A DNA stretch of 64,000 nt from assembly GCF_022570735.2 (NCBI RefSeq), contig NZ_JANCNS010000002.1, forward strand, positions 310,001 to 374,000. The letters run 5' to 3'. Positions 9,458-17,679 of the stretch are shown here, one piece after another. The position numbers and the translations under genes are program-made. Source of the DNA: Christiangramia oceanisediminis (GTDB lineage Bacteria; Bacteroidota; Bacteroidia; Flavobacteriales; Flavobacteriaceae). Positions within the stretch are counted from its first letter, which is position 1. The number at the start of each line of letters is the position of its first letter. The notes beneath the pieces were generated by a model that ran no database searches, was not told where the DNA came from, and worked only from the letters and a program-made list of their open reading frames with translations.

Positions 9458-9943
9458 TTAGTCTTTTGTATTGGTGGTAGCAACTTCTCTATGGAGTTTC
9501 CAAACTCCATCAGTTTTATCTTTTTTCAAAATAGCTAAAAATGAAGCTTTTATTTCTACTGCCTTACCCTGGGAATTAGTATAGAAACTTGAACTGGTTC
9601 CAAAATCATAAGCAATTGAATCATTTAATAAAATAGTTTCTCCTGGTTTCATTCGAATGCTATCGTAGCTAAATAGTCCAGAAGGATCTTTCATCATTTT
9701 TTTATATTCTTCCCAGTCTCCGCATATTGGAGTCAATGAAATTAGATCTTCAGTCGCGTACTTGGCTAGATCCTCATAGCGTTTTTCAGCAATAGCCATT
9801 TCAAAATTATTTCTTGTTTCTTCAATGGAAGCAAGTTCATTTTTCACATCTATCGAATTATCGTCGGTATTTACTATTTTCTTGTGGTTGTTATCACAAG
9901 AAATAAGACTAAAAACTATAAATGCTGTTACTAGATTTTTCAT
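9458..9943 (-). CDS. NTF2/SnoaL-like (DUF4440-type) lipoprotein (cassette 11)
   Basis: A 161 aa lipoprotein with lipobox SLISC (Cys16). The mature region has the NTF2/DUF4440 pattern: an alpha helix IEETRNNFEMAIAEKRYEDL, then YATEDLISLTPICGDWEEY and a closing strand FLAILKKDKTDGVWKLHRE. This cone-shaped fold often serves as a small ligand-binding or steroid-isomerase-like scaffold. No catalytic residues can be assigned. Cassette boundaries are sites 1 and 2. A second member of this fold occurs in cassette 5. Confidence 0.65.
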   Translation of the reverse strand: MKNLVTAFIVFSLISCDNNHKKIVNTDDNSIDVKNELASIEETRNNFEMAIAEKRYEDLAKYATEDLISLTPICGDWEEYKKMMKDPSGLFSYDSIRMKPGETILLNDSIAYDFGTSSSFYTNSQGKAVEIKASFLAILKKDKTDGVWKLHREVATTNTKD

Positions 9944-10041
9944 TTTTCAGATTATTTTGGTCATAATCTAATTTAAATTAAAAATCTGAATTATAGTTAG
10001 TTAGGCTGATTTAGAAGTCGGAACTAGGTATCGAGGGTTAA

Positions 10042-10180
10042 TTGCTAGAACAGTCCCGGTATCGCCAGTTCGCGGAGTATGGGACGCGGGTTTGTAGGAC
10101 TAACCATTTTCTTTCTTGATGTTTAAAATTACATTTTTTTGCACTACCCAAAATTTTAGATGAACCGCTGTAGTAGTGCG
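10042..10180 (-). repeat. Cassette site 2
   Basis: Left end TTGCTAGAACAG; right end GTAGTAGTGCG (10170-10180). The body contains TATCGCCAGTTCGCGGAG, GACGCGGGTTTGTAGG and TAGATGAACCGCTG, clearly related to the consensus but with several substitutions. Confidence 0.75.
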
Positions 10181-10184
10181 TTTG

Positions 10185-10727
10185 CTAGTCTTCTAATTCG
10201 TCATAAGTAATGGTTTCGCTTTCACCATCGTACCAGGCATTAAGGCACTGGATATTCTTTAAATTATTTATATGTTCGATTTTTTCAGTTTGGGAATTTG
10301 CACTCCAGGCTGCCTTAATACTTTGATTAAACATTTTTTTATTATCTATTGTTTCAACCAGGGCTATGATATTTCCTGCGCTTTGGTTCCTTAAATTAAA
10401 TTCACAATAACCAATTGTTATTTTTTCTGATTTTTTTGAATTAATCATCAGTGTATCTAAAATTGTATAAGATCTTTTTTCATTTGGATCTGAATTAATC
10501 AGGGAATAAACGATAAGATCAGTGTTCGCCTTTTTCAAATTTAGTAGACTATATTCTTTTTCAATTTCTTGATTAATATAAAAGGTTGTATCAGATACTT
10601 TTTCAAAATCTTCTAGGGCAGCTATTCTTTTATGATCCGAAAACTGTTTTCCTATTAAAGATTCCTGAGAATTCTCAACACACGAATTGAACAGAATTAC
10701 TATTGATAGAAGGAGCAATAATTTCAT
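10185..10727 (-). CDS. Hypothetical lipoprotein (cassette 10)
   Basis: A 180 aa lipoprotein with a clear signal (lipobox ILFNSC, Cys16). The rest is polar, with no family I recognise. It has several aromatic/strand-like stretches (LIVYSLINSDP, KITIGYCEFNL) and a C-terminal CLNAWYDGESE. It is the only gene between sites 2 and 3. Its stop lies 5 bp from the end of site 2, the tight packing expected of a gene cassette. Confidence 0.6.
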   Translation of the reverse strand: MKLLLLLSIVILFNSCVENSQESLIGKQFSDHKRIAALEDFEKVSDTTFYINQEIEKEYSLLNLKKANTDLIVYSLINSDPNEKRSYTILDTLMINSKKSEKITIGYCEFNLRNQSAGNIIALVETIDNKKMFNQSIKAAWSANSQTEKIEHINNLKNIQCLNAWYDGESETITYDELED

Positions 10728-10753
10728 TTTATATAGATTTTAGTTTCTGAAAA

Positions 10754-10894
10754 CACATTATAACGGTTACGGCTATCGCAAGTCACAGGAATGAGGACGC
10801 GGATTAGTCGGCTTACCGTTTCTCTTTATTGCTTTCTAAATTACACTTTTTCGGCAATACCCGAAATTTAGATGAACCGCTGTTGTAAAATGTG
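10754..10894 (-). repeat. Cassette site 3
   Basis: Left end CACATTATAAC; right end GTTGTAAAATGTG (10882-10894). The body has CGGCTATCGCAAGTCACAGG, GACGCGGATTAGTCGGCTTA and TAGATGAACCGCTGTTG. The right end pairs with the left end of site 4 (CACCATTTTTTTACAA) across the cassette. Confidence 0.8.
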
Positions 10895-10933
10895 ATGCTT
10901 ATAATAAAATCTCTAGAAATCTATTTCTACACT

Positions 10934-11450
10934 TTAGGATATCCAAATTGAACCTATGGCAAAATATTTCCATTCATTACCCTCTTTTTTATAAACAACT
11001 AGATTTCCGCTAAAATCGTCTCCAACATAGAATATTGCATAATTTTTTTCTTCGTTTAAAATTGGAAGGGATACAATAAAATTTGATTCCTTCTTTTTGT
11101 GAAATTTCAAATCAGGAAAAATTTTTGACCAGGTTTTATACTGCTTTTCTTTTTTTAAAACTTGAAAATTCTCTTTACTAAAAACCCTATTGAAGTCTAT
11201 GATATCAGAATCTTTTTCAATATCAAAATTTTTTATCCTATTCAGGTTAGTATAAGTTAAGTTGGAAGTCCAATGTTTTCCATTAATATCCGTTACTATC
11301 TGATTTCTAATATGCTTTTTTCGTTTTATTACCGCTTCTAAGTAATCCCCTAGAAATATCGTTAAGTAAAGCTTGATCTTGATATTTAAACTCTGGTTTG
11401 AATGAAACCAATAGAAATATTAAACCAAATGTCAGATTCTTGAAGGTCAT
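10934..11450 (-). pseudogene. Frameshifted secreted protein gene (cassette 9)
   Basis: The reading frame starts at 11450 with a signal-peptide-like N-terminus (MTFKNLTFGLIFLLVSF). That frame stops at 11307 (AATAAAACGAAAAAAGCATATTAG region). A second frame shifted by one base is open from 11419 down to the stop at 10934. It reads as ordinary protein: LTIFLGDYLEAVIKRKK, then HWTSNLTYTNLNRI, NYAIFYVGDDFSGNLVVYKK and WKYFAIGSIWIS. Joining the two gives a secreted protein of about 170 aa. Either a one-base indel near 11390-11415 has broken the gene, or the assembly has an error there. I do not recognise the family. Confidence 0.6.
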
Positions 11451-11519
11451 AATATCTGAGCTATCTTTAGAAAATAAATTCATCTTTTCCATTGCAATAT
11501 AGAAACGGATTTTGAATAG

Positions 11520-11666
11520 CACCATTTTTTTACAAAGGTTCCGATTATCGAAAGTTACGGGAGTACGTACGCGGACTTGTCGGATTGACCATTGTCTTTC
11601 CTGGTTTCTAAAATTACACTTTTTCCGCAATACCCGGAATTTGAGATTAACCGCTGTTGTGCAAAG
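11520..11666 (-). repeat. Cassette site 4
   Basis: Left end CACCATTTTTTTACAAAGG; right end GTTGTGCAAAG (11656-11666), which pairs with TTTTGCACAAC of site 5. The body is close to consensus on the right (TACCCGGAATTTGAGATTAA) and weaker on the left. Confidence 0.85.
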
Positions 11667-11674
11667 TTTTAGTA

Positions 11675-12931
11675 CTAAAGATGACTTTTAAGTAATTGTG
11701 TGACCTCTTTGGCAGTAGGATCCTTAGAAAGTATTGTTCCATCTTTGTCAATAAGGAAAAGAGCACCTCCGCTACCATCAACTCCATATTTTTGCCAAAT
11801 GTTATTTTTACGATCTAATTCAACCAAGTTTTTCCAAGGCCATTTTTCCTTTTCAAGAAATCTTTCTAATCTTTCCGTATTTTTAAATTCACCAGCTACA
11901 CCTACAATTGTAAATCCTTGATCCTTATATTCTTCATAAATAGGAATCATTTCTCTGGTTTTTTTGATACAAGGTCCGCACCACGTAGCCCACAAATCTA
12001 ATAAGGCAACTTTTCCCTCAATTTTGTCAGATAATTTTATCTTCTTACCATTTAAATCCGGAGCAGAAAAATCTATATATTTTTTTCCGACTTTTAAATT
12101 TTCAATCGCAGATATCAATTTAGAAGATAATTCATTGTAGGGATGGCCTGGGTTGGCTTTAGAGAGAATTTGATAATTTTTTTTTGCCTGTTTTAAATCA
12201 ATATTTTCTTTATTGTAAATAAGATTATCTAAAAATAGGTGATAAGATATTAATGAAGGATTTTCCTCTATATAAGATTGTTGAAATTGCTTTTGTTTTT
12301 CTAGGATAGGATATAATCTTTCTTCTAATTTTTCAGCTGCCTGGCTCAAATGCTGTTCGTTTTTTTCTAAATTTTCTAATTCTTTAAAAATAGTGAGCTT
12401 TTCATCTTGACTTTTTGATATTCTTAATTCTTCATGAAGCTTTTTTGCCTTTTCACTAAAGTAATTATTGGTCTTGAATAATTGACTTAAACTATCTCGA
12501 ATGGGAGTGATTTGAGTATTGAATTTTGCTTCGAATTTGTCTCTATATTTTTCGTGATCATAATTTAATTCACCACCTTCAATTTTATTTCTATCGAATT
12601 CATCTTCTGGATAGATTGTCAATTTGATTTTTTGATTTTCTAAAAATAACGGCATAGGTCTATAAGCACCATTTTTAACTGACTCGGCAAATGCTAGTTG
12701 AACAACTTCTGGGTTTTTAAGCATTTCGTTATATTCAAATTTTCCATTTATGACAGGGATTTTGATTAAAGAATCAAATCTTACATCTTGATTAGGTTTA
12801 ATTAAAATGATAGTATCAGTTTTGGCATCAATAACTTCTCCTGTCAACTTTAGAGCTTTTTCTTCTTCTGAATTACAACTAGGTAATGTGGTAATTAAAA
12901 GAAATAATATTATTCTTACGATAGGTTTCAT
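11675..12931 (-). CDS. DUF4369-TlpA thioredoxin lipoprotein (cassette 8)
   Basis: A 418 aa lipoprotein, lipobox TLPSC (Cys19). The N-terminal DUF4369-like beta domain (LTGEVIDAKTDTIILIKP ... GGELNYD) occupies about residues 28-125. A helical, lysine/glutamate-rich middle (125-275) follows, then a TlpA thioredoxin domain (FSAPDLNGKKIKLSDKIEG) with active site WCGPC at 317-321. Such proteins are thiol-disulfide reductases anchored to an envelope membrane. A 1.26 kb insert is large for a gene cassette. The stop sits 9 bp from the paired core of site 4. Confidence 0.85.
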   Translation of the reverse strand: MKPIVRIILFLLITTLPSCNSEEEKALKLTGEVIDAKTDTIILIKPNQDVRFDSLIKIPVINGKFEYNEMLKNPEVVQLAFAESVKNGAYRPMPLFLENQKIKLTIYPEDEFDRNKIEGGELNYDHEKYRDKFEAKFNTQITPIRDSLSQLFKTNNYFSEKAKKLHEELRISKSQDEKLTIFKELENLEKNEQHLSQAAEKLEERLYPILEKQKQFQQSYIEENPSLISYHLFLDNLIYNKENIDLKQAKKNYQILSKANPGHPYNELSSKLISAIENLKVGKKYIDFSAPDLNGKKIKLSDKIEGKVALLDLWATWCGPCIKKTREMIPIYEEYKDQGFTIVGVAGEFKNTERLERFLEKEKWPWKNLVELDRKNNIWQKYGVDGSGGALFLIDKDGTILSKDPTAKEVTQLLKSHL

Positions 12932-12952
12932 AATCGGATAATTATCTAAAAA

Positions 12953-13091
12953 TTTTGCACAACGGCTGCGGTTATCGCAAGTTGCGGGAGTAGGGGACGC
13001 GGACTTGTCGGCTTACCGTTTTATTTCTTGATTTCTAAAATTACACTTTTTTCGCAATACTCGTAATTTGAGATTAACCGCTGTTAGCTGC
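12953..13091 (-). repeat. Cassette site 5
   Basis: Left end TTTTGCACAAC (12953); right end GTTAGCTGC (13083-13091). The inner arms GCGGTTATCGCAA (12968-12980) and TTGAGATTAACCGC (13068-13081) are complementary apart from one extra base and one mismatch. A few unpaired bases separate them from the outer arms. The outer ends do not pair with each other. They pair with sites 4 and 6 respectively. Confidence 0.9.
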
Positions 13092-13104
13092 TGTATTTCT
13101 TGTC

Positions 13105-13434
13105 CTAGGCAATCTTGAAATCTCCATCGGCCATTTCTATACTGAACTTAATATTTGCTTTTAACGCTTTGAAAACTTTTAAAATAGTTTCAATAGTTAC
13201 ATTTTTAGCATTCCTCTCTAATTTTGAAATTTGAGATTTTTGGACACCAATCAATTCTCCGAGTTGTTCTTGAGTTAGATGTCTTTCTTTTCTAACAGAT
13301 TTTATCATTTCTCCAAGTACATCTAATCTTAAATCAAATTCATATTTTTCTCTTTCTTCAGAACCAATTTCCCCAATATGTTTATCTTTCATTTGGTCTA
13401 AAGTCATTCTTCTATTTTTCTTCTTTGTTTCCAT
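13105..13434 (-). CDS. higA: XRE-family antitoxin, HigA-type (cassette 7)
   Basis: A 109 aa protein with a lambda-repressor-like helix-turn-helix at about residues 53-75 (LTQEQLGELIGVQKSQISKL), followed by a short dimerisation tail. It starts 5 bp after the stop of the toxin gene, giving the toxin-first order typical of higBA. It would neutralise the upstream RelE/HigB-like RNase and autorepress the operon. The gene symbol is by family analogy. Confidence 0.85.
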   Translation of the reverse strand: METKKKNRRMTLDQMKDKHIGEIGSEEREKYEFDLRLDVLGEMIKSVRKERHLTQEQLGELIGVQKSQISKLERNAKNVTIETILKVFKALKANIKFSIEMADGDFKIA

Positions 13435-13439
13435 AACTC

Positions 13440-13775
13440 TTACTTTTCTTTTAAATAATCAGTTCTGATTTTTTCTGCTTTATCAATCTCTGCTTTTGGA
13501 ACTTTACTGACTTTTTTGACAATTCCGTGTGTTGAAATTACTAAAGTCTCTTTGTTATCAGATTTATCCCAAAACGCAAATAATCTATATTGAATTCCGC
13601 TAAATTTTGTTCTGAATTCCCAAATATTTTCTGTCAGCTTTTTAAATAACCTTGGATCATTTACATATTTAGCTTTATCAATATTGTAGATTATTTTCTT
13701 CCTGGATTTCGGATCCAAACTTTCTATGAAGTCTATTGCCTGGTCCAAAAAGAGAACATCAAATTTTTCTTTCAT
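13440..13775 (-). CDS. higB: RelE/HigB-type (Gp49-like) toxin (cassette 7)
   Basis: A 111 aa protein of the phage-derived Gp49/HigB-like group. DFIESLDPKSRKKIIYNID lies near residues 16-34. IWEFRTKFSGIQYRLFAFWD near 47-66 holds the conserved R-x-x-Y-R-L core. STHGIVKK-x-KVPKAEID near the C-terminus is also typical. Family members cleave mRNA on the ribosome. It pairs with the HTH antitoxin 5 bp downstream. The pair is one cassette between sites 5 and 6, and toxin-antitoxin pairs are common stabilisers of integron arrays. Confidence 0.85.
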   Translation of the reverse strand: MKEKFDVLFLDQAIDFIESLDPKSRKKIIYNIDKAKYVNDPRLFKKLTENIWEFRTKFSGIQYRLFAFWDKSDNKETLVISTHGIVKKVSKVPKAEIDKAEKIRTDYLKEK

Positions 13776-13853
13776 TCAATTTTTATCAAATTAACTTGAA
13801 TCAAAATTAAACAAAAGTTTCTATATATGGAAACTTTATTTTGTGGAAATATT

Positions 13854-13999
13854 GCAGCTAACGGATTCGCATAACACAAGTTGGCGGAGTAGGTTATGCA
13901 GCTTGGTCGGCTTACCTATTTTGTTTCTTGGTGAATATAAACTTTTTCTTACTAACGGTGCCGCCTATTTGAGTTATGCGTTGTTGTGCTGCGTTTTAA
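13854..13999 (-). repeat. Cassette site 6 (divergent body)
   Basis: The left end GCAGCTAAC pairs with site 5. The right end GTTGTGCTGCGTTTTAA (13983-13999) pairs with TTAAAATGCTGCACAAC of site 7. The inner arms differ from consensus (TTCGCATAACACAAG and TTTGAGTTATGCG) but covary, so the palindrome is kept. A spurious plus-strand frame runs through it. Confidence 0.9.
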
Positions 14000-14045
14000 T
14001 ATTGAATTATGCATTAGAACACAAGGTTACACCTTGTATAGTGAT

Positions 14046-15362
14046 TTATTTGTAATCTTTTCTGTAAAAAATATTTCCATTCTTCATCGTAAACTCAATT
14101 GCCCTTATAGATTTTATATCCTCTATTGGATTTTTTCTTAACACTACTAAATTGGCAATTTTACCTTTTTCTATTGTACCGTGTGTATTCTCAATACCTA
14201 TTGCCTTAGCTCCATTTAAAGTAGCTGCTTCAAGTACCTGTGCAGTTGTCAGTATACCATCAATTACCAGATCTTCTATTTCCTTGAAGACAGTTGGATA
14301 TGGATCGGTAATATCATTATAATAATCTGTGCCCGTAGATAGCATTACTCCTGCATTACTAGCAGCCATGGCATATGCTCTATATAAATCGTGCATTTTT
14401 GTATTATATACCGAGTAATTGATATCCCAGATTACATTTCGTTTCACCATTTCATCCAGTAACATTTTTAGTTCGGGACTGTCGGCGTTCAGATTCGAAA
14501 GATCCGCTGGATAAATAGCAGTTCGAGCATTGTTGAAATTAGTGTGGGTAAAAGGGATTCTTTTAGTAGGATCCACATCTTCATCTTGCCAGAATGCTCC
14601 CCAAACGTGAGACACCACATCTACGCCAGCCTCAATCACTTCTATAGGCCTATTCGGAAAAACAGTTAAATGGCCCCAGCTTTTCAGGCCCTGTTTGTGA
14701 GCTTCCTCAGTAATTTCTTTTATTAAGTCTGCATCAATTCCCGCATAGAATTTAATCCCGCTTACCAGGCTACCTTTGGCCAGTGTAACACTCAGTTTAA
14801 CATCCATTTCTGGAGTAGCCCTCTGTGTCCATCCTGCATTTTCCATTTCCACACCTTGTGTTATTATTTTCATACGAATATCCTTATCCATCATATCATT
14901 GCCTCCAAATGTTGATGAAAAGTAAACTTCAGGACCAGGATTTTCATTACGAAAAATAAGCCTGTTTTCATAGGCCAGTAAGCGTGCATCTCCACCCATA
15001 TCCCTTACAGAAGTTACACCACTGTAAATCCATCTTTTGAATTCTAATCTGGCGGTATCAGGAGAACGAGGAAGAGCCCTATTTCCCATTCCCATATGAA
15101 CATGGGTATCGATAAGGCCGGGAATAATATAATGACCTTTCAAATCTATTTCTTTGACAGAATCAATAAGTTTTTTGGCACCAGTTTCGTAGATTTCTTT
15201 TATAATTCCTTTTTCAATTAGAACTGTCCTATTCGGTGTAAAGCTACCATTATGCCAAAGATTTACTCCTGATAAAGCTATCGGCTCGTTTTGAGCATTA
15301 AGACACACTGAAAAAAGTATAAAAAGAAAAAGGACTCGGCGAATTTGATTTTTTCTTTTCAT
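14046..15362 (-). CDS. Exported amidohydrolase (cassette 6)
   Basis: A 438 aa metal-dependent amidohydrolase with a signal peptide (to about residue 24, CLNAQN). The HxH metal site is H87-x-H89 in GLIDTHVHMG. A candidate bridging lysine is K204 (SGIKFYAG), with further ligands H231 (SWGHLTVF) and H252 (VVSHVWG) and the catalytic aspartate D346 (STGTDYY). This matches the imidazolonepropionase/prolidase-like branch of the superfamily. The substrate cannot be told. At about 1.3 kb it is the largest cassette, between sites 6 and 7. Confidence 0.85.
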   Translation of the reverse strand: MKRKNQIRRVLFLFILFSVCLNAQNEPIALSGVNLWHNGSFTPNRTVLIEKGIIKEIYETGAKKLIDSVKEIDLKGHYIIPGLIDTHVHMGMGNRALPRSPDTARLEFKRWIYSGVTSVRDMGGDARLLAYENRLIFRNENPGPEVYFSSTFGGNDMMDKDIRMKIITQGVEMENAGWTQRATPEMDVKLSVTLAKGSLVSGIKFYAGIDADLIKEITEEAHKQGLKSWGHLTVFPNRPIEVIEAGVDVVSHVWGAFWQDEDVDPTKRIPFTHTNFNNARTAIYPADLSNLNADSPELKMLLDEMVKRNVIWDINYSVYNTKMHDLYRAYAMAASNAGVMLSTGTDYYNDITDPYPTVFKEIEDLVIDGILTTAQVLEAATLNGAKAIGIENTHGTIEKGKIANLVVLRKNPIEDIKSIRAIEFTMKNGNIFYRKDYK

Positions 15363-15529
15363 AATATAGGTGTATTAGTTGAATGTTTATCCATAAGAAG
15401 AGGGGGAATCCTTAACCGTCTTATTAATAAATTTAAAACTTTTAAAAGAAAGTTGATTTATTTTTTTAAAATGCTCTACTAAAAGAATGAAGCTATATTG
15501 ACGTCATGTAATTTTTTTAAAGCTTTCAA

Positions 15530-15685
15530 TTAAAATGCTGCACAACGGTTGCGATTAACGCCAGTTTGCGGAGATTAGCACGCGGAGTAGTCGGCTTGTT
15601 ATTTTGTTGTTTGGAGTTCTAAGTTATTGTTTTTCCCGGAATAACGCATATTGGTCTCGTTAATCGCTGTTGTGCTGCGTTTTAA
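15530..15685 (-). repeat. Cassette site 7
   Basis: The left end TTAAAATGCTGCACAAC pairs with site 6. The right end GTTGTGCTGCGTTTTAA (15669-15685) pairs with the left end of site 8. The inner arms GCGATTAACGCCAG and GGTCTCGTTAATCGC are complementary and differ from other sites by compensatory changes. This site and the rest of 15363-15791 hold no gene. Confidence 0.9.
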
Positions 15686-15791
15686 TTACTTAATTGTTTT
15701 GTAACCAGAGCATGTTAGTCCATTCCCTCTGCAATTAATATTTATCCCTTTATAGGAAAATGAAACAAGCAAAATGAGTATAATTAATCCT

Positions 15792-16223
15792 CTACATCCT
15801 CATTGGGGTCATCGTTCGAGTTTGAAGTTTCCACATTCCATCCTCTTTAATAAAAACACTTGAATACCTTATTCTTTTTGGTGCGGGTCTATTCATAATT
15901 GTCCCCTCCATTTCTAAAACTCCTATTACAATTCCGATGTTCTCTTTTTCTAAAATTTTATCAATCGTTACTTTGACAGAAGATATATTCAAATTATCAA
16001 CTCCCTCAATGGCCTGCATTTTGTTTTCAATCATGCCAGGCGCAGCAATTAAAACAAAATCATCAGTTGCAATTTTATTTAAAGGCTCTGTGTTTTTATT
16101 TAAAGCCATTTCTGTGAATAAATAATCGTTTAGCTCTGCCAGACTCATTTGCTTTAAATCATTTGAACTTTGACTAAATATCAGTGATGGAAAAAATAGG
16201 AGTATTAAAAAAATTTTTTTCAT
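15792..16223 (-). CDS. Secreted NTF2-like (DUF4440-type) protein (cassette 5)
   Basis: A 143 aa exported protein. The signal peptide is about residues 1-19 (MKKIFLILLFFPSLIFSQS). The mature part is an NTF2-like alpha/beta cone: LNDYLFTEMALNKNTEPL, then IATDDFVLIAAPGMIENK, VIGVLEMEGTI and YSSVFIKEDGMWKLQTRTM. No catalytic set is visible. It shares its fold with cassette 11 but is not a close copy. Boundaries are sites 7 and 8. Confidence 0.7.
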   Translation of the reverse strand: MKKIFLILLFFPSLIFSQSSNDLKQMSLAELNDYLFTEMALNKNTEPLNKIATDDFVLIAAPGMIENKMQAIEGVDNLNISSVKVTIDKILEKENIGIVIGVLEMEGTIMNRPAPKRIRYSSVFIKEDGMWKLQTRTMTPMRM

Positions 16224-16504
16224 GTATTTTATGCTTAATCTGGTGTATTAAATTTAAAGCTTCTTTTTTTCTTTTAAGATTTTACACAAAAAGATTATTG
16301 CTTTTATTCTATTTTTTAGAAAATCTTTGTTTAAAATGCTGCACAACGGTTTCGCTTATCGCAAGTCACGGGAGTGAGGACGCGGATTTGTCGGCTTAGT
16401 ATTGGTTTGTTGGTCAAGATAATTATTTTCTTTCTAACGGTGCCGCTTATTGGCGATGAACCGTCTTAAGTTTAATTTCTCTAAATTTTGATGGTATAAC
16501 CAGA

Positions 16505-16650
16505 AAGAACAAAAGAGAGGAATAAGATTACATGAACCGTGGGAACTAGAGATTCCGTCAACAATGATAATCCCCTCTCTTTTCTACTTTAATTTCGTTT
16601 AGTTCTGTGAGACCTGGATTTCGTTTTTAAGTCGATGAAACCAAAGTAGC
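16505..16650 (+). ncRNA. Predicted bridge (seeker) RNA of IS110 copy A
   Basis: The left end folds into two loops. Loop 1 is closed by AAAAGAGAGG (16511) and CCTCTCTTTT (16574). It contains ATGAACCGT (16532-16540), identical to the 9 bases at the left junction. It also contains CAACAA (16559-16564), complementary to TTGTTG at the right junction (17665). Loop 2 contains TTAGTTCT, identical to the IS right end, and TTTTTAAG, partly complementary to the left-end CTTAA. This is the target loop/donor loop layout of IS110 bridge RNAs. Confidence 0.7.
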
Positions 16651-16672
16651 TGTTCTTTCCAATTATTCTCTT

Positions 16673-17638
16673 ATGGATAAAATTAAACATTTTTACGGAG
16701 TAGACATCAGCAAATCATTCTTTGATGTAGTAGATCAGGATGGTAAACATGATCAATTCTCCAATGATTTAAAAGGCTTTAAGAGCTTACTTAAGTTTAT
16801 TCAGAAAGATAGCCTTGTAGTCATGGAAGCCACAGGTTATTATCATTACAGGTTAGCCCAGTATCTATATGAGAAAGGTATAACGGTGTCGGTTGTGAAT
16901 CTACTTTCGGTCAAGCGTTTTATTCAGATGAAACTCTCCAAGATCAAGACCGATAAGAGCGATGCCAAAGCGATCTGTGAATATGCTCAGGCTACAAAAG
17001 TTCCATTGTATACAGCCAGGAATGCAGTTCAGGCAGAATGCCTGCAGCTACTGAGTCTTCAGGATCTTTACCTGAAACAATGTACTGCTTTGAAGAACAA
17101 GACGCATGGGGAGAAAGCCCTCGGTACACCTTCGAAGACAGTCACTCGATCTTTGAATCGTTCGCTAAAGCAATTAGAGAAGGAACTAGGTCAGATCGAA
17201 TCCAAGCTGGAATCATTAGTCAGAGAAACCCAGGAAGAGCAACTGGAGCAATTAACCAGCATTCCAGGAATGGGAAAGAAAACAGCGATGCTCCTAATTG
17301 TACTTACAGACGGATTTACCAATTTTGAGAATGCCAGGCAGCTTTGCTGTTTTACAGGGATTACTCCCACGATAAGGCAATCCGGAACAAGTGTAAGAGG
17401 TCGTAGTCGAATCAGCAAGGTTGGCAACCGTAAACTTCGGAATTTACTATTCATGTGCAGCTTCACGGCCTGCAAAACCAATAAAGCATGCAGGGAAATC
17501 TATGAGCGAATCGTAGAGAAGGGGAAGAGTAAGAAACTGGCATTGATTGCCGTATGTAACAAGCTGCTGAAACAGGCATTTGCCATTGCCAAATCAGGAA
17601 CCTATTACCAAGGAAATTATATATCGAAATTAGCTTAA
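16673..17638 (+). CDS. IS110-family transposase (copy A)
   Basis: A 321 aa recombinase with a RuvC-like DEDD domain: D11 (GVDISK), E52 (VVMEATGY), D94 and D97 (KTDKSDAKA). A C-terminal IS116/IS110/IS902 domain follows, with a helix-hairpin-helix (LTSIPGMGKKTAMLL) and the serine-bearing segment PTIRQSGTSVRGRSR. It is about 90 percent identical by eye to copy B. The start ATGGATAAA is shared by both copies; the longer frame in copy B is absent here because of one missing A upstream. It appears intact. It acts with the bridge RNA from the left end. Confidence 0.92.
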   Translation: MDKIKHFYGVDISKSFFDVVDQDGKHDQFSNDLKGFKSLLKFIQKDSLVVMEATGYYHYRLAQYLYEKGITVSVVNLLSVKRFIQMKLSKIKTDKSDAKAICEYAQATKVPLYTARNAVQAECLQLLSLQDLYLKQCTALKNKTHGEKALGTPSKTVTRSLNRSLKQLEKELGQIESKLESLVRETQEEQLEQLTSIPGMGKKTAMLLIVLTDGFTNFENARQLCCFTGITPTIRQSGTSVRGRSRISKVGNRKLRNLLFMCSFTACKTNKACREIYERIVEKGKSKKLALIAVCNKLLKQAFAIAKSGTYYQGNYISKLA

Positions 17639-17679
17639 AAGTACTTGGATTTTACCTTAGTTCTTTGTTGGCACTAGTG

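Larger units (their letters stand above)
16464..17666 (+). mobile_element. IS110-family element, copy A
   Basis: About 1.2 kb, bounds good to 2 bp by comparison with copy B and with intact sites. There are no terminal inverted repeats and no target duplication, as usual in this family. A long left non-coding end (about 209 bp) precedes the transposase, and a very short right end (~28 bp) follows. This arrangement belongs to the IS110 group rather than IS1111. It is inserted in cassette site 8, opposite in orientation to the cassettes. Confidence 0.88.

Noticed and set aside
11307-11630. 107 aa minus-strand frame read as a separate gene
   Set aside because: Its first 60 residues are the translation of site 4; only the part from 11450 is the signal peptide of the frameshifted cassette gene.
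13843-14055. Plus-strand frame inside site 6 and its flank
   Set aside because: Opposite to the cassette genes, runs through the palindrome itself, and has no family resemblance; the same kind of frame appears in other sites only by chance.
17191-17481. Minus-strand frame inside IS110 copy A
   Set aside because: Shadow of the transposase frame.
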